From assembly GCA_905182905.1 (NCBI GenBank), contig CAJJDH010000091.1, positions 1-44,741 of the forward strand: 44,741 nucleotides of DNA. Direction: 5' to 3'. Made by a program: the position numbers and the translations under genes. Position 1 is the first letter of the stretch, and each line of letters starts with the position of its first letter. This DNA comes from a marine gamma proteobacterium HTCC2089. Lineage in GTDB: Bacteria > Pseudomonadota > Gammaproteobacteria > Pseudomonadales > Azotimanducaceae. Below are positions 33,166-41,444 of this stretch, in pieces. The notes below the pieces were generated by a model, which ran no database searches, was not told the origin of the DNA, and saw only the letters and a program-made list of their open reading frames with translations.

Positions 33166-34005
33166 ATGCGTATTGGCTTACTCCATCCTGGGGCCATGGG
33201 TGCAAGTATAGGGCTTAGCTTGTTGCATAGCGGCCATGAAGTGGGCTGGGTTAGTGCGGGGCGTAGCGAGGCTAGTCGCAGTAGGGCGGCGGGTTTTGCC
33301 GAATTTAATGAGTTAGAAGATTTGGCAGTTTGGGCTGACGGAATAATCAGTGTCTGCCCACCGGATGCAGCTATTGCACTAGCGTCAGCGGTGTATGCAA
33401 CGGCATTTGATGGTCTATACGTTGATGCAAATGCCATAGCCCCTAATACCGCGAAGGAGATTGCACAAATATTTGGCTCGGGTGCTTATGTTGACGGCGG
33501 TATTATTGGTCCCCCAGCACATTCGTCAGGGACCACGCGATTGTATTTGTCCGGTCAACACGCACAGATGGTCGCAAGCTGGTTTAGTCAAGGCGCACTA
33601 GAGGCCATTGCCTTACCAGAAGGTGATGGTGCAGAGGCAATGGTGGCGGCTTCTGCTTTGAAAATAACTTACGCAGCTTACTCCAAAGGCCACAGTGCGT
33701 TGCTGTTAGCAGTAAATGCGCTGGCTAGCAGTAGTGGGGTCAGTGAAGTACTCAACGCCGAGTGGAATATTTCTCAACCGGGATTAACTCAGCGCAGCAA
33801 TGCTGCGGCCAAAGCTACAGCGCCTAAAGCCTGGCGCTTTGCCGGAGAAATGCGGGAAATTAGTGCCACGTTTAAAGCGCAGGGTTTGAATGGAGACTTT
33901 CACCAAGGCGCGGCAGAAATCTATGCCAGTATGGAAAACCTTAAAGATCAGCCGGATGCCGACCTTGCTCAGGTTATCGATGAAATAATTGGCGCAAAGA
34001 CTTAG
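33166..34005 (+). CDS. NAD(P)-dependent dehydrogenase, DUF1932/6PGDH-like
   Basis: A 279-residue two-domain dehydrogenase. The N-terminal Rossmann fold begins 'MRIGLLHPGAMGASIG' and binds NAD(P). 'DANAIAPNTAKEIA' and 'YVDGGIIGPPAH' are segments of the beta-hydroxyacid dehydrogenase superfamily. The C-terminal helical half has the DUF1932 motif region ('ALKITYAAYSKGHSALLLAV', with the catalytic-type Lys). It oxidises or reduces a hydroxyacid of unknown identity in the cytoplasm. The start lies one base after the M20 stop, so expression is coupled. The substrate could be a product of the upstream hydrolases. Confidence 0.85.
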   Translation: MRIGLLHPGAMGASIGLSLLHSGHEVGWVSAGRSEASRSRAAGFAEFNELEDLAVWADGIISVCPPDAAIALASAVYATAFDGLYVDANAIAPNTAKEIAQIFGSGAYVDGGIIGPPAHSSGTTRLYLSGQHAQMVASWFSQGALEAIALPEGDGAEAMVAASALKITYAAYSKGHSALLLAVNALASSSGVSEVLNAEWNISQPGLTQRSNAAAKATAPKAWRFAGEMREISATFKAQGLNGDFHQGAAEIYASMENLKDQPDADLAQVIDEIIGAKT

Positions 34006-34048
34006 TCGCAGTATTGGCCTAAATCTTGATTTAAAACTTCAGTGCGGG

Positions 34049-34735
34049 CTAAGTCAGCTGACCACTGCCATCATGGAGTGTACTACTCACGTGGGCATTG
34101 TCGTTGAAGCCCCGAACTTTTATCTCCTCGCCATGTATCACAATGCGTGAGATGGAGCCATTATCCGCTCCGTTAAAGGCAAATGCCTGAGCGCCAGTAG
34201 CGTGAGCCATAATATGACCAATCACGCCGCCGTGTACTACGGCCACAACTTTTTCGTTTGGGTGAGCTTGATGTATGCGTTTCAGCCCAGCCATTACGCG
34301 ACTATTGAGGGTCTCTAAACTCTCAGCGCCTGGTATTACATCCCAGCGCTGTTGTTCCTGCATTTGGGTGAAAATAGGGTCACCTGCGGCTGCGCGTATA
34401 CGCATAACTCCGCCTTCCCAATCGCCCAAAAAAACCTCTTTCAGGCCAGCTTCAACTATTGGCGTCATACCAAGGTGGCGACATAATGGCGCCGCCGTTT
34501 GCTGGGTTCTTTGCAGGTCTGTGACATAGATGGCGTTAATGTCTTCGTCCTTCAGGCGTTGACCAACCATTTCGGCCTGTTGTTCACCATTAGCATGCAG
34601 TTCAGGGTCTCCGTGTCCGCCTACTAAGGGAAAGGGGTTTTCTGCTGACGCTGCCCGTGATTCACCGTGGCGAACCAAAATAATTTGTGTCGCCCCTTCG
34701 GGCGCTTGATAGCTGTGCTGTCGATACTGAGCCAT
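34049..34735 (-). CDS. histidine phosphatase family protein (phosphoglycerate mutase-like)
   Basis: A 228-residue histidine phosphatase. The catalytic 'IILVRHGESRA' near residues 17-27 carries the phosphorylated His. The second arm 'VVAVVHGGVIGHIMAH' near 164-180 supplies the other His, and 'DLQRTQQTAAPL' is the conserved Arg region. Substrates range from phosphoglycerate to sugar and nucleotide phosphates; none can be chosen. It starts 13 bases after the stop of the acyl-CoA carboxylase gene, on the same strand, so it is the second gene of that operon. The ribosome site (ACGAGA) is weak. It is cytoplasmic. Confidence 0.88.
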   Translation of the reverse strand: MAQYRQHSYQAPEGATQIILVRHGESRAASAENPFPLVGGHGDPELHANGEQQAEMVGQRLKDEDINAIYVTDLQRTQQTAAPLCRHLGMTPIVEAGLKEVFLGDWEGGVMRIRAAAGDPIFTQMQEQQRWDVIPGAESLETLNSRVMAGLKRIHQAHPNEKVVAVVHGGVIGHIMAHATGAQAFAFNGADNGSISRIVIHGEEIKVRGFNDNAHVSSTLHDGSGQLT

Positions 34736-34748
34736 GGATTAAATCTCG

Positions 34749-36299
34749 TTAGGGGCGGTAGCCGAAGTTAGGGGGATCTGTGCGCAGTGCGCGTTGGGCA
34801 ATTTTTGCCCATTGGCAGAGGTAAGCTCGTGTTTTTCTAGGATCGATAATCTCTTCAATCTCAAAGAATTCAGCCGAGCGATAAGGTGAACGTAAGTTAT
34901 TTAGCCGCTCTTTGATTTTTGCTAAGTGTGCATCTGGGTTTTCTGCTTCAGCGATTTCCGCTTTGTAAGCCACCTCTATACCACCTTCAATAGGCAGAGA
35001 GCCCCAATCACCCGAAGGCCATGCGGCGCGGAAATGATGGCTACCGGGTTTGTGGTTGCCAGCTCCGGCAACACCAAAGGCCTTACGAATAACCACGCAG
35101 CAAAATGGCGTGGTTAATTGTCCAAGCGCCGCTAATGCAGCAGAGCCATAGCGGATAGTGGCTTCTTCTTCAGATTGTTTGCCAATAAGAAAGCCCGGGC
35201 AATCTTCCAAATGAATAACGGGCAGGTGGAAAGTAGAGGCTAAATCTAGCAAGCGTATAAGTTTGCGTGCTGAGTCGGCTGTCCATGCGCCGCCATAAAC
35301 TCTCGGGTTTTCAGCGAATATGGCAACAGGAATGCCATTAAAACGGGCCAGCCCGGTAATCAGAGAGCGACCCCATTTGCGTCCCATTTCAAAAAAAGAG
35401 CCTTCATCGCAAACCGATTCCAGCAACTGGTGCATTTTATAAACTTGCCTAGGCTCTTTTGGCACAAGGTTGAGCAAGCTTTCATCTTCACGCTTGGGGT
35501 CGTCTGTGCATTCAATGACCGGTGGCAACTCGTCTACACTACTAGGTAAGTAGGATAAAAATTGCCGCGCCATGGCAAAGGCTTCTTCTTCACTGTCGGC
35601 AACATCGTCGATGGCCCCATTGCGCGTATGAATTTTGTAAGAGCCTAATTCTTCTTTGCTGACATCACCTAAGCTTGCCCAATCCACTAATGCGGGGCCA
35701 GCTATCATCATTTGTGCGCTGTCTTTGACAATGACTGAATAGTGGGAGGTAGCTACTCTTGCTGCGCCCATACCTGCTACTGAACCTAGAGCAAGTGATA
35801 CAGAGGGGGCGATGGACAGGTGGGACACCACGGTTTCCCAGCCGCGAAGTTCAGGAATATAGGTGCGTCCTGCTGTTTCAATAGTCTTCACTGAGCCGCC
35901 ACCGCCCATACCATCTATAAGCCGGATATGGGGTAGTCGCAGCTCTGCTGCTAGGCCTTCTGCTCTGGTGCGCTTGCCGGCAATTGAGGCATCTGCGGAA
36001 CCGCCCCTTACGGTGAAGTCATCGCCGGATAAAATAATTGGCCGATCATCTATGTCAGCCGTACCAAAAACGAAATTAGAGGGGGTAAAGGCGATGAGAT
36101 TGCCGTCTTCGTCATATTTTCCGACACCCGCCAGAGTGCCTATTTCGTGGAAACTCTCGGCATCAGCAATTTTTCCGATACGCTCGCGTATGGTGAGTTT
36201 GTTGAACTCATGTTGGCGCGCAACTTTTTCTTCCCCGCCCATCTTGTAGGCAAGTTCCGCTCTACTGTGCATCTCTTCAATTTCTTTATCCCAACTCAC
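34749..36299 (-). CDS. acyl-CoA carboxylase carboxyltransferase (beta) subunit
   Basis: A 516-residue carboxyltransferase of the propionyl-/methylcrotonoyl-CoA carboxylase beta type. It has two crotonase folds: the N-terminal half shows 'LIDGMGGGGSVKTIE' and 'SVALGSVAGMGAA'-like acyl-CoA-binding glycine loops, and the C-terminal half 'VIHLEDCPGFLIG' and 'IRKAFGVAGAGNH', which bind carboxybiotin. It moves CO2 from biotin on the alpha subunit to an acyl-CoA. The alpha (biotin carboxylase/BCCP) gene is absent nearby. The start is GTG, supported by GAGGAG eight bases upstream. The specificity (propionyl, methylcrotonyl, geranyl or other) is not assignable. The histidine phosphatase follows in the same operon. 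Confidence 0.9.
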   Translation of the reverse strand: MSWDKEIEEMHSRAELAYKMGGEEKVARQHEFNKLTIRERIGKIADAESFHEIGTLAGVGKYDEDGNLIAFTPSNFVFGTADIDDRPIILSGDDFTVRGGSADASIAGKRTRAEGLAAELRLPHIRLIDGMGGGGSVKTIETAGRTYIPELRGWETVVSHLSIAPSVSLALGSVAGMGAARVATSHYSVIVKDSAQMMIAGPALVDWASLGDVSKEELGSYKIHTRNGAIDDVADSEEEAFAMARQFLSYLPSSVDELPPVIECTDDPKREDESLLNLVPKEPRQVYKMHQLLESVCDEGSFFEMGRKWGRSLITGLARFNGIPVAIFAENPRVYGGAWTADSARKLIRLLDLASTFHLPVIHLEDCPGFLIGKQSEEEATIRYGSAALAALGQLTTPFCCVVIRKAFGVAGAGNHKPGSHHFRAAWPSGDWGSLPIEGGIEVAYKAEIAEAENPDAHLAKIKERLNNLRSPYRSAEFFEIEEIIDPRKTRAYLCQWAKIAQRALRTDPPNFGYRP

Positions 36300-36346
36300 A
36301 TCTCTCTCCTCGTAAAATCTCCGCTGCCCTAAGCTTGCGTCGTGTA

Positions 36347-36643
36347 TCAGGCCCGAGTGCCGTTAAAGTCAGCGTCACCAAATGCTCCCAGCTTCACGGT
36401 GCCAGCAATCTCCTCCCCGGTCACCGTAGCCGAAAATTCAAGGTCCATCGGCATTGGTGAAGTGATACTTGTTGTCCAGCTTAGGTTATCGCCATCGGCT
36501 TTACCGCCTGTGATGGCCATCTCACCCTGTGGGCTTTGCATGGTGCCACTTAACTCGCTGCCGTTAATAGACAGGATCAAGGTGCCGGTTTGGGCGCCCA
36601 TTGGGGTGTTAATGGTTGTTGTCCAAGTGCCTTCTGCGCTCAT
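36347..36643 (-). CDS. small conserved protein of unknown function
   Basis: A 98-residue protein without a signal peptide. It is Gly/Thr/Ser-rich with alternating strands: 'WTTTINTPMGAQTGTLIL', 'GTMQSPQGEMAITGGKADGD', then 'SPMPMDLEFSATV' and 'AGTVKLGAFGDADFNGTRA'. The repeating pattern suggests a small beta-barrel or beta-sandwich. I recall such short proteins near acyl-CoA genes in proteobacteria but cannot name a function. The ATG at 36643 is chosen over the one at 36649 because AAGGAG is seven bases from the former and only one from the latter. It precedes the acyl-CoA carboxylase gene on the same strand with 47 bases between. Confidence 0.65.
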   Translation of the reverse strand: MSAEGTWTTTINTPMGAQTGTLILSINGSELSGTMQSPQGEMAITGGKADGDNLSWTTSITSPMPMDLEFSATVTGEEIAGTVKLGAFGDADFNGTRA

Positions 36644-36863
36644 TGTCATTCTCCTTTCTTAGTCTTTTGAGTGGTCGGCTGACTAATGGCCTGAATAGTC
36701 ATCTGAGTATGGCATACCCGGCAAGGAGCCAAAACTAGGCGGCAACAATTTCCAGTTTTTGTGGCTTTATGGTTTAGCGATGGGCGGTGGGGCAGGGACG
36801 TAGTCTGGCGAATAAGTAAATGGATTGCGGGAACGTCCGCGCCAACAGAGCGATTAGGGCTCT

Positions 36864-37226
36864 TCAGCGTGAACGTAGCCCTATGAACACTAATACGCCT
36901 GTTAAGCTAGCTGCGCCCAAGGTTATGCCTATAAGTAATGCAGCTTGAGAAACTTGGAATATCCCCTTTAGTGCTACTGGAATAATCCATCCAAAGGCGT
37001 TATCGATTGGGTTGCCTGGATTCAGAAAGAGAAAGCCAATCACTATGAAGTTCAGTAAAGCGACAGAGATAAGGGTTCTTTGGGCAGAGTGTCGTGACTT
37101 TTTAGCAGCAATTTTTGCCATGACCGCAAAGCTGAATAGCTCCTTGTTTGGCAGCTGATATTTGGCGTCTTTTTCGCGTTGTAGAATGCTCTCAAATTCG
37201 TTCATTTGAATATCTTCATTTTTCAT
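36864..37226 (-). CDS. two-helix membrane protein at the end of the ECF sigma operon
   Basis: A 120-residue protein. The cytoplasmic N-terminus (about 50 residues) is charged and helical. Two membrane segments follow near residues 51-68 and 92-116. The layout, a soluble N-terminal helix plus a membrane part encoded just after an ECF sigma factor and overlapping it by 11 bases, is what one expects of an anti-sigma factor. However, the zinc-binding HxxxCxxC motif of the common ZAS type is not present, so it would be an atypical one. The start is uncertain (ATG at 37226 or 37205). It is last in the operon. Confidence 0.6.
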   Translation of the reverse strand: MKNEDIQMNEFESILQREKDAKYQLPNKELFSFAVMAKIAAKKSRHSAQRTLISVALLNFIVIGFLFLNPGNPIDNAFGWIIPVALKGIFQVSQAALLIGITLGAASLTGVLVFIGLRSR

Positions 37227-37719
37227 TCGATTTTAGTTTTTGTGTGGCCCTGCTGAGTTTTGACTTTACTGTGCCAGAGTTGAGTTGCATGAGCTCGGCG
37301 ATTTTATCAACTTTAAATTCGTAGACAAAACGTAAGATCACCAAGGCTCGTTCTTGCATGTTCAGAGGTTTAATCAGTTCTACAAATTCTCTATTGATTT
37401 GCGCATCTGGTGTGTGAAAGCCTTCGAGCTGCTCTGCTGACGTGACGTATGTATTTTCTTTTTTTATCGCGTCTTTGAAACAATTTACTGCAATGCCAGC
37501 CAGCCAGTGTTTAAAGTCCCTATTGCGATCGTAGCTTTTAATATAGGTAAACGCGTTAAGAAATGCTTGCTGAGTAATGTCTTCTGCTAATGCCCTATTG
37601 CCGCTAGTTAGACGCATGTTCAGGCCAAAAACATAGTCGCTGTGACGCTGCACCAGGGGCCCAAAATGATGGGTCCCTTCAGCAATAGTGCGGCGTACAA
37701 GTTCAGCGTCTGGAATCAT
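37216..37719 (-). CDS. ECF RNA polymerase sigma factor
   Basis: A 167-residue sigma-70 family ECF factor. Region sigma2 covers about residues 20-85 ('LAEDITQQAFLNAFTYIK', then 'DRNRDFKHWLAGIAVNCFKD', which binds the -10 element and core polymerase). Region sigma4 covers 112-165 ('LNMQERALVILRFVYEFKVD', then the helix-turn-helix 'IAELMQLNSGTVKSKLSRAT', for the -35). No regions 1.1, 1.2 or 3 are present. ATG has AGGCA just upstream and lies three bases after the DUF6249-like stop. It is the third gene of the operon, followed by the overlapping membrane protein. The target promoter is not visible, but the operon's own leader is the obvious candidate. Confidence 0.9.
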   Translation of the reverse strand: MIPDAELVRRTIAEGTHHFGPLVQRHSDYVFGLNMRLTSGNRALAEDITQQAFLNAFTYIKSYDRNRDFKHWLAGIAVNCFKDAIKKENTYVTSAEQLEGFHTPDAQINREFVELIKPLNMQERALVILRFVYEFKVDKIAELMQLNSGTVKSKLSRATQKLKSNEK

Positions 37720-37722
37720 TGC

Positions 37723-38109
37723 CTAGGTCTTAGCGGCGCTTTTTTGGTATACGCCGAACCCGGTCATTGCTAACCCGAAAACCGCAATGCATAAACCCAA
37801 ACCTGTAACCGGATTTTCAAAATCTCCTAGGCCAACTACCCCTAAACAGGTGATGCCAAGACCCAGGCCGATGGTTAACACGCCGCGTCGTACATCGTTG
37901 CGCGGCGCAATTTCTTTAAAACCAGGAATGCCACGAAGGTTTTCTGGTGTAACCCCTTGACCGCTAGTTATGAGCAGTTGTAGGGACTCGTGGAATAGTC
38001 GGTCGCGGTTACTTTCATATTTGTAATATATGCTCACAATAACTGCGGGTAAGCCAAATGCTATAGTTAGAGCCAGCACCGGAATAAGATTCTCTTCTAT
38101 GAAATTCAT
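37723..38109 (-). CDS. DUF6249-like membrane protein
   Basis: A 128-residue protein with an N-terminal helix (about 4-24), a soluble stretch (about 30-68, with 'LLITSGQGVTPENLRGIP') and two helices at about 75-95 and 98-118. The arrangement and the GVTPENLRG-type segment match the DUF6249 family of small inner-membrane proteins, often next to ECF sigma genes in Gammaproteobacteria. Its role is unknown; a signal sensor or anti-sigma helper is possible. The ATG at 38109 is set by GGAG seven bases upstream. It is the second gene of the operon, 18 bases after the DUF2807 stop. Confidence 0.75.
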   Translation of the reverse strand: MNFIEENLIPVLALTIAFGLPAVIVSIYYKYESNRDRLFHESLQLLITSGQGVTPENLRGIPGFKEIAPRNDVRRGVLTIGLGLGITCLGVVGLGDFENPVTGLGLCIAVFGLAMTGFGVYQKSAAKT

Positions 38110-38127
38110 ATCGATCTCCAAAATATT

Positions 38128-38886
38128 TTAGCAGTGAAATGAGTCGGCGCTGCCGCCAGAGCTGGTTTTAAAGTCTTCGCGCTTAACGTCATCGGCAACC
38201 TCGGCATTGCCGCCGCTTGAAATGCGTCCGGTAATTGACTTTGCGCCGCATAGTTCTACAGAGGCACCGGAGGAAATGCGCAGCCCAGCTTCATCGATTG
38301 TGACATCGTCGTCAAAATCGATTTGTGCACCAGAACTTGCCTCGATAGCTGCCTTAGAAAAGTTCAATGGGGCCTTCACTCTAATGCTTCCGCCTGATGA
38401 TACGTCTATATCGAGATCTTCGATCTCGCCGCCATCGCCTCTAATGCGCAGCGAACCGCCAGAACTTGCTTTTAGCTCAAGTTCCTCATTGTTGGAAAAG
38501 CACTCGCTGATTCGTCCTTCGGCTGCTGAGCTAACCTCAATGCCTTCAGGGGAGTAGCTCAAGATAAGTTCAGCTGAAACATCGTGGGATTTTCTGAACC
38601 AAGAATTAAATGGCGTATTCCTAGATAACGAAATTTCGCTAGAGCTAATATCCAGATCAAATTCGTCTTCATCTTCGGCGTCGATTCTAATTATTCCGCT
38701 GTCGGCGGCATCGCCAGTTCGCGCTCTAGAGCAGGTGACTGTGAATTCTATGCCGGTATCTACTTCAATCTCTTCGGCGTCTCTATCTATTGGGTATTCA
38801 AAAATTTGTGCGTTGCTGGGTAAGGCTACAGCGCCCACAAATGCGCCGATCAATGTAAGTAGTAGTGCTTTGCTAATGGGTTGCAT
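38128..38886 (-). CDS. secreted DUF2807 (head GIN-type) beta-solenoid protein
   Basis: A 252-residue exported protein with a signal peptide (ALLLTLIGAFVGAVALPS, cleavage near NAQ). The mature part is a DUF2807-type beta-solenoid. The motif SSG(G/A) recurs six times at 18-22 residue steps ('KASSGGSLRIRG', 'VSSGGSIRVKAP', 'ASSGAQIDFDDD' and so on), one turn per repeat. It carries several Asp/Glu-rich faces and ends in a free Cys. DUF2807 proteins are surface or periplasmic and of unknown function. The ATG at 38886 is fixed by GGAGAG seven bases upstream; a longer frame to 39078 would lack a signal. It is first in the operon, so it is probably the main output of the sigma factor. Confidence 0.8.
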   Translation of the reverse strand: MQPISKALLLTLIGAFVGAVALPSNAQIFEYPIDRDAEEIEVDTGIEFTVTCSRARTGDAADSGIIRIDAEDEDEFDLDISSSEISLSRNTPFNSWFRKSHDVSAELILSYSPEGIEVSSAAEGRISECFSNNEELELKASSGGSLRIRGDGGEIEDLDIDVSSGGSIRVKAPLNFSKAAIEASSGAQIDFDDDVTIDEAGLRISSGASVELCGAKSITGRISSGGNAEVADDVKREDFKTSSGGSADSFHC

Positions 38887-39039
38887 AATGCTCTCCTGTT
38901 TTTCTATATACTTTGCAGCTTCTGAAAACGTTGCATGTAGGCGAAAAATTCTTTTGAAACCGACCTCCCAATTCAAAGATATGCCCAATTCCCAATGCCA
39001 TCTTTGCAAACTACAACAGCTCCTATTAGAGGTGTACCG

Positions 39040-39750
39040 ATGAGCGGTATAGGGACTCTGAATGAAGGTCACCTGCATGCGTCATTAAAACACTTGTACG
39101 CTGGGGAAAATGGACAACTTGAGGTGCCTTTTGGCAAATTTGTTGCGGATGTTGTGCGTGACGGCGTGATCTATGAAATACAAACGTCCAGTTTTAGTGG
39201 CCTTGGGCGCAAAATGCTGGCGTTGGCGGAACAGCAGCCGGTGGTTTTGGTGCACCCAATATCTCACAGTAAAACCCTGATAAAGCTAAACAAGGACGGC
39301 AGCGGTGAATTCACTCGCCGACGCTCACCTAAGCGTGGCGCATTGGTGCACATTGTCAGTGAATTGGTCTACATCCCTACCTTACTCAAGCACCCAAATT
39401 TTTCTGTGGAGGCTGTCTTAATCGCAGAAGAAGAGGTGCGCAGTTTTGATGCTAAGGCACGTCGAGGACGAGGCGGCTGGCGGGGTCAAGGACGGCAATT
39501 GGTAGAGGTGCTGGATCAAGCGAGAATTTCAACACCGTTTAGCCTGCTCGATTTTTTGCTCGAGGACTTACCGGATCCTTTTACCACTAAGGAGCTTGCT
39601 GTTGCACTAGATCAGCCTCAGGAAATTGCTCAACAAATGGCTTACTGTTTACGCCATATGGAGGTGGTGGATGTATGCGGTAAAACCGGCAACGCCTTAA
39701 ACTACGAATTTATCCGTGACCTAAAAGGTGACGAAAAAAAAGCCAAATAG
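39040..39750 (+). CDS. DUF8091-like protein with nuclease-like N-terminal domain
   Basis: A 236-residue soluble protein without a signal. The N-terminal half has 'LEVPFGKFVADVVRDG' followed by 'IYEIQTSSFSG', a spacing of acidic residues and Gln (E..D..ExQ) reminiscent of the PD-(D/E)xK nuclease core with the Lys replaced by Gln. 'RRRSPKRGALVHIVSELVY' and 'LKHPNFSVEAVLIAEEEVR' follow. The C-terminal third resembles a winged helix ('FTTKELAVALDQPQEIAQQM', 'AYCLRHMEVVDVCGKTGNAL'), a possible DNA-binding module. I recognise the pattern as the widespread DUF8091 family; its function is not known. The ATG at 39040 follows AGAGG by seven bases. It is divergent from the ECF operon with 153 bases between. 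Confidence 0.7.
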   Translation: MSGIGTLNEGHLHASLKHLYAGENGQLEVPFGKFVADVVRDGVIYEIQTSSFSGLGRKMLALAEQQPVVLVHPISHSKTLIKLNKDGSGEFTRRRSPKRGALVHIVSELVYIPTLLKHPNFSVEAVLIAEEEVRSFDAKARRGRGGWRGQGRQLVEVLDQARISTPFSLLDFLLEDLPDPFTTKELAVALDQPQEIAQQMAYCLRHMEVVDVCGKTGNALNYEFIRDLKGDEKKAK

Positions 39751-39771
39751 CCTGTCTTGGTCAAGCCGCTG

Positions 39772-41307
39772 TTAGTCAGATACAGAGGTTGCTGCTAGAT
39801 AATTATTCAGTGCCGACTGTTCCTGCTCAGTTAAAACCAAACCCAATTTGGTTCTGCGATATAACAGGTCATCGGCTTGCTGCACCCATTCGTTTTCTAC
39901 CAGATAGTCTACTTCTGCTGCGTACAGTTCGCCGCCAAAATATTCACCTAATTCCTCCACGCTAGCCTTTTGAGCAAGAAGTTTGAAACTGTCTGTGCCG
40001 TAAAGTCGAGCTAACCTTTGTGCCAACTTTGCATTGAGAAAAGGGTAATCCGCGCTGATTTTTTCTACCAATGCTTGGTAGCCATCTACCGGAAAATGTC
40101 CACCTGGTAGGCGGGTACCCGATGTCCAAGGCTGGTCCTGCTGGCCTAAGTAGCCACAGACTCTAGTCATTACATCTTCTGCGAGTTTGCGGTAAGTGGT
40201 TATTTTGCCGCCAAATACGTTGATTAGCGGGCCACCTAGCTCACTGTTTTCTCTTACAACATAGTCGCGGGTGGCTTCTTGGGCTTTGCTTGCACCATCG
40301 TTGTACAAGGGACGCACACCAGAGAAAGTCCACGCTATATCTTCAGGCGTAATCTCATCTTTTAGGTATTCGCTTGCTGCTGAGCATAAATACTCGATCT
40401 CACCTTGAGTGATCGCTGGCGGCGTGTGCAGGTCGTTATTTTCTGTATCTGTAGTACCCACCAACAAAAAATCGTTTTCATAGGGAATGATAAAAACAAC
40501 GCGACCATCAGCGGCTTGAAAAGTGTAAGCGCGATCAACGGGCAGAGTGCGGCGAATGACGATATGACTGCCGCCAACAAGACGCACATTATTCGCATGA
40601 TTGAGGCCAAATACCCCTTTAAGTATTTCGTCTGCCCATGGTCCAGTGCTGTTAACCACGACATTAGCGGTGACTTGGAAGGTGGTGTTCTTAGAACTAT
40701 CACTAAGTGTCAGCAACCATTTACCCTCTTGGTAGGACGCTGATTGCAATGCGGTACGAGGCAAAATATTCGCGCCGTTTTCTCGCGCCTGCTGCAAATT
40801 GAGAATGACCATACGTGAGTCTTCAATCCAGCAGTCAGAGTATTCAAAAGCTTTTTTAAAATTGTCTTTTAGAACCTGCCCTGCGGGGTCTGTTACTAAA
40901 TCCAAAGTTTTGGTCGCGGGCAACAGTTTACGCCCGCCTAAATGGTCGTACAGGAAAAGACCTAAGCGCAGCAACCAAGCTGGGCGCAGGCCGCTGTGGT
41001 GGGGTAAGACAAAACGCAGTGGCCAGATTATGTGGGGTGCCATTTGCAACAGCTCTTCACGTTCTATTAACGCTTCTCTGACTAATCTGAATTCGTAATA
41101 TTCTAGGTAGCGCAGTCCGCCGTGGACAAGCTTGGTGGATGCTGAAGATGTGCCGCCGCCAAAATCTCCGGAGTCGCATAAACACACACGTTGACCTCTG
41201 CCTGCTGCATCTCGAGCAATGCCAGCGCCATTGATGCCGCCACCAATAACAAAAGTGTCATAGTGGGCTGGGCTTTGGTCAGCGTCAGCGGAATTAGGTT
41301 GTTCCAT
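39772..41307 (-). CDS. glpD: aerobic glycerol-3-phosphate dehydrogenase
   Basis: A 511-residue FAD enzyme. The dinucleotide motif is 'VIGGGINGAGIARDAAGRG' near residues 20-38, followed by 'TSSASTKLVHGGLRYLEYYE', the GlpD signature. 'SGVRPLYNDG' and 'GGKITTYRKLAEDVM' are later conserved motifs. It oxidises sn-glycerol-3-phosphate to dihydroxyacetone phosphate at the inner membrane and passes electrons to quinone. Length matches the family (500-510). The ATG has no clear ribosome site. No glpK, glpF or glpR neighbour is seen, so this is an isolated copy. The gene is convergent with the DUF8091-like gene (21 bases between stops). Confidence 0.93.
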   Translation of the reverse strand: MEQPNSADADQSPAHYDTFVIGGGINGAGIARDAAGRGQRVCLCDSGDFGGGTSSASTKLVHGGLRYLEYYEFRLVREALIEREELLQMAPHIIWPLRFVLPHHSGLRPAWLLRLGLFLYDHLGGRKLLPATKTLDLVTDPAGQVLKDNFKKAFEYSDCWIEDSRMVILNLQQARENGANILPRTALQSASYQEGKWLLTLSDSSKNTTFQVTANVVVNSTGPWADEILKGVFGLNHANNVRLVGGSHIVIRRTLPVDRAYTFQAADGRVVFIIPYENDFLLVGTTDTENNDLHTPPAITQGEIEYLCSAASEYLKDEITPEDIAWTFSGVRPLYNDGASKAQEATRDYVVRENSELGGPLINVFGGKITTYRKLAEDVMTRVCGYLGQQDQPWTSGTRLPGGHFPVDGYQALVEKISADYPFLNAKLAQRLARLYGTDSFKLLAQKASVEELGEYFGGELYAAEVDYLVENEWVQQADDLLYRRTKLGLVLTEQEQSALNNYLAATSVSD

Positions 41308-41444
41308 CTAGTGGGCATCCATGGGTCAAAAGCAGCTTCAAAACAAACACCGCTTTAGACATAAGAACGCCAAAGTACACAAAAGTACCGGGGTATTTTA
41401 CGCCAATATTGTTAGGTCAATATGCGGGATATCTAAAGTGCAAT

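Noticed and set aside
38887-39078. N-terminal extension of the DUF2807 gene up to 39078
   Set aside because: The signal peptide and a strong ribosome site begin at 38886; the extra residues would precede the signal and overlap the divergent gene's start.
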